Shown in pieces: positions 24,357-36,639 of a stretch of DNA of 64,000 nt. The stretch spans positions 14,294,363-14,358,362 of the forward strand of contig CM040449.1 of NCBI GenBank assembly GCA_022749755.1. Reading direction: 5' to 3'. The notes beneath the pieces are model-generated. The model was not told the DNA's origin. It did not search any database and saw only the letters and a program-made list of their open reading frames with translations. The DNA comes from Azadirachta indica. Lineage: Eukaryota; Streptophyta; Magnoliopsida; Sapindales; Meliaceae. Position 1 is the first letter of the stretch. Each line of letters starts with the position of its first letter. The position numbers were made by a program, and so were the translations under genes.

Positions 24357-27300
24357 ATGGAAAAGATCCAAAGCTGCTCCTCCAAGTACTTGATGATGAT
24401 CTTCCTGCTTTGTTCTTTAATTCTGAATCTAATTTTCATAATAGACTATTATTATAAGCATGTGGGGGGTAGAAGAAGTAGTGATGATGGTCTGAGTTGG
24501 AGCAGAAGAGCCGCCATAGAAGCTGAGTCTGTGGCTGCAATTTCATGCTCAGGCCATGGAAGAGCTTACTTGGATGGAGTTGCAGCTTTTCTCGACGGTC
24601 ACGAGAAACAACGGCTGTCTGATTGTGAGTGCAATTCTTGCTTTTCCGGCCCCGATTGCTCTCTGTTTTTGCACGGGTGTCCTGCTGATGCTGATGGGTA
24701 CGTATTTATTTCTCTCTTTCATTCCACAATTCATCAGTTCCTTTTCTTTTTTCTTATAAATCGTACTTGCTTTGTTGTAGTTGCCTTCGTCAATCTTGCT
24801 TTAGTTACAATTTATTTAGATTGACAAGATTTTATTTTCAGGCCCTTTTTTAAGATAAATTTTGCGTAAACACAGTAATATTCTAACTCGATGATATTTT
24901 TTTCTTCTGTGGCAACGAGTATTAAGATTTATTTAGAAGGGTTAAGAGAAGTGTTTATATTTTACAGCGTTTATGTATTTTAGCATATTTTTTTTACATA
25001 TTAGATATTTTTCTGTAAATACAATATTATCCTAACTTAATAATAAGGATTTTGTTTTTTGAAGGCACGTATTAGGTTTTATTTACCAGTGTTAAAAGAA
25101 AACAATTGTGCATTTCATGTCGTTGAAACACTTTAGTCTTTTTATTTTCAGTATATCTTAAGACTTTTATTTATTATTTATGTAAAATAATATCCTAATT
25201 CGATGATAAGAATCTTTTAAGGTGTGTATACATGTTCATTTAGAAATGTTAAAAAAATGCTTACATTTTACAGCGTGTATATATACAGCACACTTAAATA
25301 TATTTGAAGAAACTAAAATGTCAAGTATTATGTGTGAAGTATTTTAAGTGATTTTTTAATTAGTATGTAATTATCTGCTATTTAAAAAATTAAAAAAAAA
25401 AGAATATATGGTTGCCGCTTTAGACTCATTCACGCACCATAAAATAAAATGGTGATAACATCACATCCATTATTACAATTAATATTTAATACTTTTTCTA
25501 TTTGTAGATCCAACCAAGAAGCACTTGTATTTGTCACTAGCTATTTTTTCCAATGTAAATAGGAAATAGATATTAGGTACAACAGATTTTCATTGATGGG
25601 TTTCTATCAAGTATAGCGACAGCATAAATTCTTTAAGAAAAAGTGATGGCAACTTTTGTAATTTCAAAAAGAATATATATATATATATATATAGCAAAAA
25701 GAAACAAACAGAATATGCTTAGTGCCGTTTTGAAAATAAAAAATAATATTTTACAAAAAAGTATTTTTAAGATTGAAAAATATATTTTGAAATTAAAAGA
25801 AAGTTTTAGTATTATTTTTTTCAAAAAATTGAAACAATTATTTTATGGCATGGTTTCTAAAATTTCTAAAAATAAATTTTACAGTTTAACATTATAATTA
25901 TAATTATGATTATAATTTTATTTGAGAACTCCTTTTATGGCAATGCTTTTTTTATAAATTAATAATCCCAAAACTTCATTAATTACCCAGGTGATAGTTT
26001 CCAAAATGGTGTCATTTAATTTCACAATGTGTATAGAATAGAAAAGATGTTGCACCTCAAATTTTATATAATTAATAAATGTTTACCAATATGTTGATTT
26101 GGGATTGTATTTAGTTGATTTCAAATAACCTAAAAATATATTTCAAATTAATTACATTTTTTTATTGTTTAATTTTTGTCTCCTAATTCATATCTTTTCC
26201 ATTTAAATTTTTTCAATAATTTAATTTAATTTATGTAAATCAACAACAATTCACAATCCTATAATCAAAATTTATGTCCATACATTACAGTCACAATAAT
26301 TAAATATATTAATTTTACAAACTAAAGTATTAAATATTTATTATAACGGATAAAAATTAGTAAAATGTTGCTTGTATATTTTAAAATTTTTTGAGGCCTA
26401 GAGGGGTCTGTCCCTAAAAAGAAGAAAAAGAGAGGAAGAAAAAAAATTGTTTTAAATTTGAAGGTTATTTGCATATTTGTACACATTATATTTAATTTGT
26501 TTATTACCTTTTATTTACACAATTATTATATATTTACCTTTCATCATTAACTTGCCTTTCATTTAGTTAATTTTAAGTTTTAAACCGAAAAAAGAATCCG
26601 TATGGAGATAGAGTGTGGACTTTCAAAATACTTATAGACGATTTGATATTTGTCAATACATATATGGGTGGAGTGAAAATTTTCCAACCTTTATGGTGTA
26701 ATCGTGTATCCACATATTTTCCTTTTTGAAAATAATAGAAAATAACCACCTTTTATATTGGCAATTAATTTTCGATTATATAACAAAAATTTATTTAAAA
26801 CTAATCAATTTTAAATTAAATTAACAAAATACTATAATAGTTTTCAAGTTGTTACAAAATAATAAATTTGAAAATTACTTGCAAGTATTACAAATCAATA
26901 AATTTGAAAATATGTTTCTAGTTTGCCATAAAACAATGAACTTGAAAGTTACTATAACACGATTATTTGAAAGATTGATAATTTTAGTCATTAGAATATT
27001 TTGGTTCAAAAATTTTAAAATTAGTCAATTTTAAATAAATTTTCATTATATAATTAAGTTTGAATTATTAATAGAAAAAGTTCTCATTTTAAAAAATTTT
27101 CGATCCTTTTTTCAACCTTACATCCTATTTTTACAGCTCAGTTAAACATGGAAATCATTTGTATTCTTTCTAATATCTTTTACTCTCTAATCCTATCACC
27201 ATTGAATTCTAATTCAAAATGATTATATTGCAGTGGAGATCCATTATTCCTGGAGCCATTCTGGATGAACAATGCAGAAAGTAGTGCAATAGTAGTAGCA

Positions 27301-29033
27301 GGATGGCACAGAATGAGCTATTCATACAAGGATCATTCTTTCATCTCCAAACAGCTTGAAAATCACATCCGAAAACTCCATCTCATTACCGGAAATGCAG
27401 TTACAGAAAATCGATTCATCGTTTTTGGCGCCGGATCGACCCAACTGCTTAATGCTGCTGTTCATGCTCTGTCCCCCTCCCGGAACTCCTCCTCCCCATC
27501 TGCAAGAGTTGTTGCTGCAACCCCTTTTTACCCGGTTTGCATCAGTAAACTATATTGTAATTTATATAATACACACGCATACACTCATGCACTCACCACC
27601 GCAAATGTACACGAGACACGTATGCATACAAACACCAAGTTTTTACGAACTTACTCAAATCTCCGTTTAAAAAAATATGAACCTTCTTCATAGAAGTCAT
27701 ATATAAAGATATAATTTTGAGCATGATGTACAACTTTTTTCTCAGCTATATGAAACACAAACAGACTACTTCGAATCAGTGGAGTTTGAGTTTGAAGGAG
27801 ATGCATATTTATGGAAGAACAGCAGCAGCATGAATATGGTTGAGTTTGTAACAGCCCCCAATAATCCAGATGGTAAATTGAACAAGCCAGTTCTTAAAGG
27901 CCCATTTGTCAAAACAATTTATGATCATGCCTATTTTTGGCCTCATTTCACACCAATTCCAGCTCCTACTGATGAAGATCTCATGATTTTCTCCATTTCT
28001 AAGCTCACTGGTCATGCTGGCTCTAGATTCGGGTAATACTAATTAATTAATAACTCAGATCCTTTTTATGCATGTTTTATTTAATCTTATTTAAAAATTA
28101 TTTATTTAACTCTTATTTAAAGATAGAAATTTGCTTAGAATAGATCATTATTAATATTATTGAACTTCATATTTCTCTATTTATGTAATATTAAGATTAA
28201 TTTCAAGAAAAAAATAACGAAAAAAATTGGTACTTATTATGAATATGACTTGTTTAATTTTCAAAATTAAATAAATAATTTTTAAATTATTAAGATTAAA
28301 ATATATGTTAGATTGTATTTTGGAGACCCAATAATTTTTTTTTTCTTTAATTCTTAGATGTAATATAATATATATAGGTGGGCATTGATAAAGGATGAAG
28401 TTGTGTACCAAAGAATGAAGGAGTACATGCAAATAAACACCATGGGAGTTTCTCGGGACACTCAGTTGAGAGCTTTGAAGCTTATGAAAGTGGTGATGCA
28501 AGATGGAGGAAGGAAAATATTTGAGTTTGGATACAACACCATGAAGAATCGATGGGAAAATTTGACCAACATCATTTCATTATCAAACAGATTTTCTCTT
28601 CAGAAAATTTCGCCTGACTACTGCACTTTCTTTAAGAAAAGCAGAGCAGCTTCTCCAGGTAATTATTAATTATCCACCAGCTATGTAACTTTTGTTCTAT
28701 AATATACGACAGTTAATATATGTTTTAAATTATTATCGGCCACCTAACAACTCATGTAAAATGAAAAAAAAAAAAAAAATACTCTCTACTTATAATTATT
28801 TAACAGAAAAGAGTATTTTTATCATTTGACGCGGTTCAAATAAAATAATTAAGTTTTACCAACTCAAGTAACAAAATATCCTCTACTGTTACAAGCTATT
28901 TGACAGAGTTAACAAAATTAAAAAAAAAAAAGTATTGTCTGATGAGTTTGTTATGGTTATGAGATAATGTTAAAATATGCTAAATTGTCAGACGTTAGAA
29001 TAATAGTTAACTAACGAGTAGTATCTATTATAT

Positions 29034-29066
<33 letters not shown>

Positions 29067-29263
29067 TATGTATATGTATATATGTATTCATGCATACATA
29101 GATACATACATGTACATGCATACCTATGTCTCCCCTGTCACGGGACTAAAATTAGCTGAGTTTTCAATAGTTACGTTGTGAATAGGTATGAAATAATTTT
29201 GAAACATGTTATAAATGTCAGATTATGTTAAAATGAAAATTAGGGAACTTATAGATAATATCC

Positions 29264-29310
<47 letters not shown>

Positions 29311-29520
29311 GCTTACGCATGGGTGAAATGTGAGAGGGAAGAAGATGAAGATTGTTATGAAGTTCTGAAAGCTGCCAAAATCATAGGGCGTGAAGGTAGA
29401 TTGTTCGGAGTAGAAGCTCGGTTTGTGCGTCTAAGCCTTCTGAAAAGCCAAGATGATTTTGATTTGCTGCTGCATCGACTCAAACAACTAATCATCTCTG
29501 AGCAATTATCAGACGTCTGA
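24357..29520 (+). CDS. TAR3/TAR4: Alliinase / tryptophan aminotransferase-related protein (TAR3/TAR4 type)
   Basis: PLP-dependent aminotransferase of the TAA1/TAR-alliinase family; TAA1 and TAR2 convert tryptophan to indole-3-pyruvate for auxin, but the substrate of TAR3/4-type members is not established. Five exons in phase: 24357-24697, 27234-27534, 27746-28032, 28378-28658, 29312-29520, giving 472 residues. A hydrophobic anchor lies at about residues 12-30. A Cys-rich EGF-like alliinase domain follows at about 50-108 (CSGHGRAYLDG, CECNSCFSGPDC). The alliinase C domain starts near 114 with GDPLFLEPFW. SKLTGHAGSRFGW holds the Schiff-base lysine, about K300. The EGF domain distinguishes it from TAA1. 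Intron 1 is 2.5 kb; the acceptor of exon 5 sits on a microsatellite. It looks intact. Confidence 0.92.
24698..27233 (+). other. Large intron 1 of the TAR gene
   Basis: A 2.5-kb AT-rich intron with donor gtacgt and acceptor attgcag. It contains a (TA)n run near 25672-25693 and no coding region. Partly repeated aataatatcctaactygatgataa stretches near 24875, 25025 and 25185 suggest an old local duplication. Confidence 0.6.
29035..29125. repeat. CATA/TA microsatellite in TAR intron 4
   Basis: Repeated cata units (acatacatacatacatacata) followed by ta and gtata runs and further catacat units, in non-coding intron DNA. Confidence 0.8.
29262..29311 (+). repeat. (CT)n(TA)n microsatellite at a splice acceptor
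   Basis: The run ctctctctctctctctatatatata... ends directly in ttcag, the acceptor of TAR exon 5. It therefore supplies the polypyrimidine tract and branch-side sequence of the intron. Confidence 0.85.
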
Positions 29521-30640
29521 TGTGAGATCGATATATCAACTCTTTGTTGAATATGTAAGATATTTCGCAGCTTAGCTACAATAAAAAAATCATCACATAT
29601 ATATACATCTTGTATATATTTTGATGATTTGAAGCTTCATTTGGACAATAATATTTGAATGCAGAAAAGACGTCATGACTATTGACCCTTAATTAATATA
29701 TATATATACACACACACACGAGTATTTTTATTCATATATACATGAAAATTGTGTTTGTGAAAAAGGGGAAATATTTGAGACCCAGCAATTAATATTTCTT
29801 AAATGTAGTGATCATATGAAACAAAAGCAATACATTAATTATATTTCCATTTTATGCTATCTATGTAATAACAATGGGATATTAATTTGCTTAGGAACAG
29901 TACAATTCACTAGCTAAATATTATGCTTCATGTATCAATATTAGGGCAAAAGATCATTAGTATCTTGGTGAATATTATATATAAATTTTACGTAATATTT
30001 TGTTTAGGTCAAACTGTTGATTAATTAGAATGCATATTTTCTTTTCATAGAATGTCAAGTATTATAATAAAATCGATATTTAGTTTTTTGTGCTATGAGT
30101 GCCTATTATTTTACTTATATTTTTGTCAATAATTTTTATTATTTTAAATGATGTTTATATTCATAAGGATGCAAATATCAAAATATTGAGTTCTAGAATT
30201 TTTTTTTTTAAAAATAAACTGTTTAATACTCAATTCATATTTTTAGATAAAATGAATACATATATAAGGCAGTTTTTTCTTTTATATAATCTGAAATTTG
30301 AATGGATCTTCAATTTGAATAAATTTAATGTGAATAATTTCAAACAATATGTTGTATTTTACTCATATCATATGCATGTCAATTTCTATAAATCAATAAT
30401 TTGTCATATCATTTTCTCCCTTATTAGATAAATTTTACATATTAAGAAATGAATAAAATTTATAGAATTATTTAAAAATATAATTAAATAAAATTTTTCA
30501 GATATTTGTATATATTGACATTTGAGATAGTATTTATTTTTTTAACTAAAATATAAATTAGCATGAAATATCAATGAACATGAAATTTGAAACTAAATAA
30601 TTTAGTTTTTTTTCAAATTTGAATATCTTAAATTTCTTTA
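29521..30640. other. Downstream region of TAR, no gene seen
   Basis: AT-rich DNA with small TA/CA runs near 29697-29720. A frame at 30099-30431 is very rich in Ile/Phe/Asn and resembles chance translation of AT-rich DNA. Confidence 0.5.
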
Positions 30641-31798
30641 AACCATGAGAGCCCATTGCCTCCGAGGCCTTTGTAGCACTTATTGATGGTTTTAAAAATT
30701 TGTGTGTATATAAGAGAAATAATTGTCTCCTTAAAAAGTTTCTCTAAGATGAGTGAGTATGTCATCATGAATTAACTATTTTTGAGTTTAAATATTTGTA
30801 AAAAGGAATCTTAAGCTTCATAAATTTATGTGTGGTTATGTAAGGAAGCAAGTAAATTGCAATTGAGGAGAATTCAGTGTAAATTGGAGTAAAAGAGCAG
30901 AAATATATTATGGTTACCAAAAATTGACATGTTAAATATGTTGTGTTCCATTTGTTGCATTGAAAATTAGACCTTTAGAGCTTTTCAAGATTATACTCTT
31001 GGCCTTTAGGCAACAAGCATGGCGTGATTGTGCCATACGAGCACCATTTTACCACCTTGGACAGCAAGTGCGGCATGCGGCGACACCATACCAGTGATTT
31101 CCCTTCAACAAAACAACACCTATGGTGACCCAACACTCTTAACGGTGCCTCTCGCTCCTGTACAAACTGAATGACGTCCAAGGGTCATTTCCAACCCTTA
31201 GATCAAGTTTGGATGGCAAGATTTAGGCAAAATTAGAGGTTTTATGTTTTTCTTACATCAGCCACCATTATCAATGACGAAGGAGAGGATTTTTAGAGAG
31301 AGAAACTGCAGGAAAGGGAGAGAGGTGGAAAATAATCAAGTTTTTGAAGAACTTGGAGGATTTCTCAAAGATTTGCGGATTTAAAGTGTTGACTACTATA
31401 GTTTTATCTCTTTTCTCTCTTTATTTTGTCTTGAAATTTATATTGTCATTATTGTTTTAATCTATTGTTAGAATTTTGAATTTTTTGATGAATTATATTA
31501 TGGATTTTGTTATGTTAAGCTAAATTTTATGTTCTAGGGACTTGGTGTGACTTATTTGAACTATATTTTGATTAGTTTTCATTTTGTTAATATTAGTATG
31601 TTTTTTATTGACTTTGGTTTCTCCACGCTTAATGCCTCCAATTTGTTATTGATAAATTAATTGATTGATAATGAATGATTTGATGCTTGGGATAGATTAA
31701 ATTGTTTATCGGGTTTGGGAAACATAAGTTAAGTCATTGTGAGTTTGAGAGGAGATCAATATCTAAATAATCTAATTAACACTTAAGATATTGAGAGA
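30640..31798. repeat. Repetitive, LTR-like DNA hosting a solo LTR
   Basis: The stretch contains features common in plant LTRs, such as gagagagaaactgcagg near 31300 and ttctagggacttggtgtgac near 31535. It appears to continue after the solo LTR at 33449. I could not define its termini or assign coding regions; the minus-strand frame at 30975-31181 matches nothing I know. Confidence 0.4.
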
Positions 31799-33443
31799 TG
31801 TTGTTCGTTTTAATTAAAACTTGCAAGTGTAGCACGATATGTATTCTGCAAGGTTAATCTCACAAGGAATAGGAAAATTTGTGTTTTGCTACTAGTAAAT
31901 CTTAGGTTGAATGATCAATAAGTGATTTGATAACAGAAAATTAAAGTAAACTAATAACTAATGAATTAAAATGGCAAAATTGATCAAAAGGGATAAATTG
32001 GGGAAATTGAGGTCTTAGGACTTTGAGAATCCATTATTAATTGCCATATTTAGGGTATTAAGTATGATTTGAAAGTTACAGAACTTAGGTCAGTGTTGGT
32101 TTTCTTACGAGTGATGAATGTGTTCACGCATCAGCTTTGAACGCATTGACACATAATTTTCCATTGATTATGAGTTAATCTTGGTGTGAGAATTAACTCA
32201 TCTATCCTAAAACATGCAACAACGCTTGGTGTGGCCTATCATTAACATGCTAAGAACGTATTAGGTGTTACGAATACAAGAAAATATTGCATTACTAGTC
32301 AAATTAGTGTAGTTATCATGCTAATACAATTCATTTATGTAATAAGCATCAAGGTAAGAGATTGATGTATTCCTCAAACTTTACATCAATATGTTCCTTA
32401 ATTGAATAATAGAGGTTGTAATTCAATTATCAGATTATTGTAGTCCTTAGATTTGCATTAATGCGTTCCTCATTCAAAGTCCAGGTTGCCATTCCCAAAT
32501 CATTGAACCAAGTTTACAATTCAGGTTGACACTCACAAATCATTAAAGCAAGTAATAATTAAGGTTACAAATCCTAAATTATTCAATTAATTAACACTAA
32601 TCAATAGACATAATATAAGTAATCCTCACTTCATTAAGTTCCAAACATCCAAAATCAACAAAAACCCATGAATATATAGAATCAAGGTTTCATCTTTTCA
32701 CCCTAACTAAGAAGTTTAGTCTCTTAAATATATAATTAAACTCTAAATCAAAAGACATGAGAAAGAGAAGATAAAACTAGTTAGTCTTCAATCTCTACCC
32801 TTTTTTTATAATCCTCTTTGTTGTAGGCTAAGCCTTTTTCTCCAAATTCTTTCCCCAAATGTTCTCCAAATTGTCAAAAACCTATTTTTTTCTCTTATAA
32901 AATAGGGGTTAATCTTAGAAAAATATGAGAACCTAGGAAATCCCCAAATCTAGCCATCCAAGATCAATTCGACATTCGAAATTTATCAAAAGATGTCATT
33001 GGGCTAGCAAAGGGGCACGCACGTCTGCAGGTAGTTCAGGGGAGGTGGCATGCTCGCACCATCCTTGTTGTGATAAGGTGCGTGCGCACGGTGGTGGCTT
33101 GTGTATGCCACCCCTGTGGTAGGGGGTGTTGATGCTACACTTATTCTTTCATTTTGATCCTCATTTTCTTACATTTTGGTCCCTAGAACATATAGGCTTG
33201 GCGATTTTGCTATAACGCTCGGTGATTGGTATCCACAGAGGACTAGTGGGTGCATATAAATGATCTAATCTCGTCTCCTTATCAAAATGGTTGATTTCCC
33301 TTCAATTAAACTCAATTATGAACTTTTGCCTTGGAATATCTATAAAACCTAAAATGCGACTAAAACATCAAAACGAAAGAAAACTAACAACTTAAGGATA
33401 AGGAATATAAGACAATAATGAATGTGAATTAATGACCATATCA
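31799..33443 (-). mobile_element. Solo LTR, 1645 bp, with target duplication AGAGA
   Basis: It starts TGTTGTTCGTTTTAATTAAAAC and ends GACCATATCA on the plus strand. Perfect 5-bp repeats flank it: agaga at 31794-31798 and at 33444-33448. It has no coding region. It is related in inverted orientation to 9480-10450, which shows it belongs to a dispersed family. The orientation follows from the family's conserved 3' end (complement of TGTTGTTCG). A more GC-rich patch lies at 33010-33125. Confidence 0.75.
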
Positions 33444-33448
33444 AGAGA

Positions 33449-34146
33449 CGGGGACGTAATCGAATCCTTTGTACTTAAAAACGGATAGAATGTAACGAAC
33501 GTATAATTAATCAAATTAGATAAGGATATCGGCTTGGTTAGTTATACATAAGATCTCGTTTGACACTTAAGAGAGGTAACGAGGTTTGTTTTTAACTTGA
33601 GATTGGTGAATTAGATTGAAACGTATTAACAATTGCCAATTAGGAGAAACATAGGGATAAATAAGTGAAATCAAGGCTCTAGAATTGTGTCGTAACATTT
33701 TCTACTCACTCACTAGATTAATCCTACTTTGTGTTAACATTTCTATCAGTAGAGTAACATTTAATTCTAGTTTTTATTTTTATTATTTTGCTCCTTAAAA
33801 TTCTGGTTGCTTAGATAAAATTAGGTTACCATAGCTACAGTACTTAATTTTTTATTTAAACATTCAATCCTTATGTGACGATGCTCTCACGTTTCACCAT
33901 ATTACTTTCCATGACCCGTGCACTTACAATCAAACGCACACACTATCATAGTCACAAACACTCTAATATTTAATAATTGAGTAAAGTTCATGTTTAATTT
34001 AGATTCTAATTGACTTTTATAGTTTACTGTATGAAAACAATTATTCTTTATTATATAAAGAAAAATTTCCTTTTCTTTTATTGCATTTATTATCCCTTTT
34101 AAAATAAATATGTTTTCTCCCTTTTATTTTTCTTCTAAAATTCAAG
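33449..34146. other. Repeat-like spacer left of the Tat element
   Basis: Its first part probably continues the host repeat interrupted at 31798. The remainder is AT-rich with no gene. Confidence 0.4.
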
Positions 34147-34151
34147 ATACT

Positions 34152-36036
34152 TATGAAAATTATCAGTTGTAGTAATAAATGAGGGTAATTTTGGAAGAGG
34201 AACAAAGCCACCACCTCCCCACATCACACTATGCAAATTGTCTTCTAATACACCATGTCTTAGGAGCTCCCTCCTAAGAAGTCATGGAGACCCAAAAGTC
34301 ATGTTATAAAAGCCAAAAGGTTATGTCCAAGGAGTGCCCTCCTAGGAAGCCATAAAAGCAAAAGATTATGTGCTAGGCATTTTATCTTAGGAAGCCACGA
34401 AGGCAAAAGATTATGTATTAGGCATTTTGTCCTAGGAAGACATAAAGCTAAGAATTATGTGCTAGGTATCTTATCCTACCAAGAATTATGTGCTAGCACC
34501 ATGTCCTAAGAAGCCACAAAAGCCAAAATGTGGTCATAAACAGTATCATGCATGCCATGCATGTGACCAGTAATGAGCAAGAACAGCACTGATCATAAAT
34601 AGTATCAGCTATTAATAGTACATGTCTGAACAGTGTCGACTTTATCCAAATTTCATTTGGTGCAAAAGTTTGAGAATTGATCAAATAAGTCCAATCCAAG
34701 CCCAACAAATGCAAAGGCAAATCAAGCAAGTTTAATTCAATATTAAATTCTAACGAAGATAAATTTAAGAAGGAGATGATGATGTGAACAAAGCTATCAA
34801 CCATGCATACAAAAAACTCTCATGTGGGCTTGGAAAGACTTAAAGACAGTATTCACATAATTCATTAAACTTTTCAAGTGGGCCAAATTACAAGAGATGG
34901 ACTGAATGCATGAGAAGAATTCAAGTAGGTTGCAAGAAGAAGAATAAAATATTTTTGCACTACTAAATTCTAATGCCACATGGATAATTTGGGCTTTTAA
35001 AGATTTTTTATTTAATATAAAATTAGTTTCCTAATTTGTTTAGAATTGTTATTTTTATGTTTCTTAATTAGATAAGGATTATAGTTTTTTCTTTAATTTA
35101 GGATTTTTATTCTTATATAAGTTAGGATTTTCTATTGCTACTCAACTTTTGGATTTCTATTTTATTTAAGATTTTTTTATTAGCCTATTTATATGGTGAT
35201 AACATTGTGTTGAAATTGAGACCATTGGTTCTCAAGTATTGTTTTTAATGAGAAATAAATTATTTCTTTAGTTCTTTTAAGAACTTGTCAACTTATCAAG
35301 AATTATATTCTTGTGACATTCAATAACTAAATTTATCACCTTGATTCTTTAGTGGTTCTTGAGATTCTTGGTGTGGCGTCTTTAAACAACTATAATTCTT
35401 GATTCTTATTTTATTAGATAACAGGTCAAAGTTCAATAAACTTGCGTCTTGAAAATCTTGGGGTTTAGTATCATATTTGGTGTCGGGTTTTTGTCACAAT
35501 GTTGACAAGGTTTATTATCACGTTGGTTTTGGGTTTTGTCACATTGTTGGCAAGGTTTAACGTCACGTTCGGTATTGGGTTTTGTCACATCGTTGGCGAG
35601 GTTTACATTAGTTAGTATCAGAGCATAACAATTGATTCAAGAGTTCCTATAGCAGGTCCTTTAGTGGGTTCATATCAGATGATATCTCTGACGATAAGGA
35701 ATTCTAGATAAATAAGAAATTAATTAGTTTTTGTGTAGGATAATCTCTACAGTATAAATTATATAAATAGAGTGTTTAGAGAAAGAGAGAGGTATGTGAG
35801 AAAAATTATAGAGAGAAAAAGTAAGAAATATTGAGAGAGAGAGAGAGAGAGAGAGAGCTTTGTTTGTACTGTGGCAACCTTATTTTTAAGCATTAATAAA
35901 ATCTCCCACTAAAGATCAGCTTGTGGACGTAAGCTGTAAGCCGAACCATGTAAATTCTAGTGTCTTATTTTCTTTTTTCTCACTTATTTTGTATTAAATT
36001 ATCAATTACATTGTTGACTAGATTTCTGTGTTAATA
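34152..36036 (+). repeat. 5' LTR of the Tat element (with nested solo LTR)
   Basis: Begins TATGAAAATTATCAGTTG, aligned with TGTGAAAATTATCAATTG of the 3' LTR, and ends ttctgtgttaata, aligned with ttctgcatcaaca. Both LTRs contain the aagtcatg...ctaggaag and ttatgtgctagg repeats. A (GA)n run lies at 35835-35858. A nested insertion occupies 34780-35677. Confidence 0.85.
34780..35677 (+). mobile_element. Solo LTR (898 bp) nested in the 5' LTR
   Basis: Ends TGATGTGAACAAAG and GGGTTCATATCA, flanked by gatga at 34775-34779 and 35678-35682. A decayed pol-tail stretch (agtgggcca-attacaagagatgg near 34875) corresponds to the SGPITRD motif. Near its 3' end are three diverged copies of a unit of about 49 bp containing ttttgtcacattgttggcaaggttta (35480-35612). 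Directly after them comes ttagttagtatcagagc, like an initiator-Met primer-binding site, about 50 bases inside the right end. Confidence 0.75.
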
Positions 36037-36037
36037 G

Positions 36038-36057
36038 TTTAGCGCTGTCTATGGGGA
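36038..36057 (+). other. Primer-binding site of the Tat element
   Basis: agtttagcgctgtctatgggga is a close relative of TTTGGCGCCGTCTGTGGGGA, the site usual in Tat-lineage elements, directly after the 5' LTR. Confidence 0.75.
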
Positions 36058-36639
36058 GGAAACAATACTGACATTACTAGCAAGGTTGAAGAAATTATGA
36101 GCCAGCAATAAAATCATCGTGGTGGATTACCACATGTGCCTAGGAGGTAACATAGCCTTACCATGAACTGTAATTGGCTAATCCACCCTAATTGGAGTAA
36201 GAAGTGGCAGATCTGACTCACATCATGGAGACTTTTCATTTGTATATGTAGGCGTAAGAGGAAACCAAGCTGCTAGGAGGCCTCAACCCCTTCAAAATGG
36301 TCGATTATGTGGAGGCAACTCGCATCCTTATGACCAAGTATTGGAAAGACCCTTGCAATAAGGCTGTGAGGTAAGGTAGGTTGGAGAAGCACAAGTCAGT
36401 TGCACCATGCGATTACTAGATAGAGATCTCTAATGTGCATTAGGACAAGCAAGATTTGCGACAATAAATACAAGTGAGACGACATGCTAGGACTCAAGAG
36501 TTGGATAAGTCTAACAGTGAATCAATAGGTATCTAAGGGTAGATTAAGAGATTGAAATAGAGGCTGGATAACATGGAAAAAGTCCTACCTACTCACCTAT
36601 AGGGAAGTTAGAGCCGCCTTTCCAAGGAGATTTTCGAAT

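Noticed and set aside
25633..25897. Overlapping frames on both strands in TAR intron 1
   Set aside because: Both span a (TA)n microsatellite inside an intron; chance frames.
30099..30431. Open frame of 110 residues downstream of TAR
   Set aside because: Composition is almost only Ile, Phe, Asn, Lys, Leu, as expected from AT-rich DNA; no motif, no splice context.
35612..35635. tatcagagc-type sequences as tRNA genes
   Set aside because: These are retroelement primer-binding sites; no cloverleaf surrounds them.
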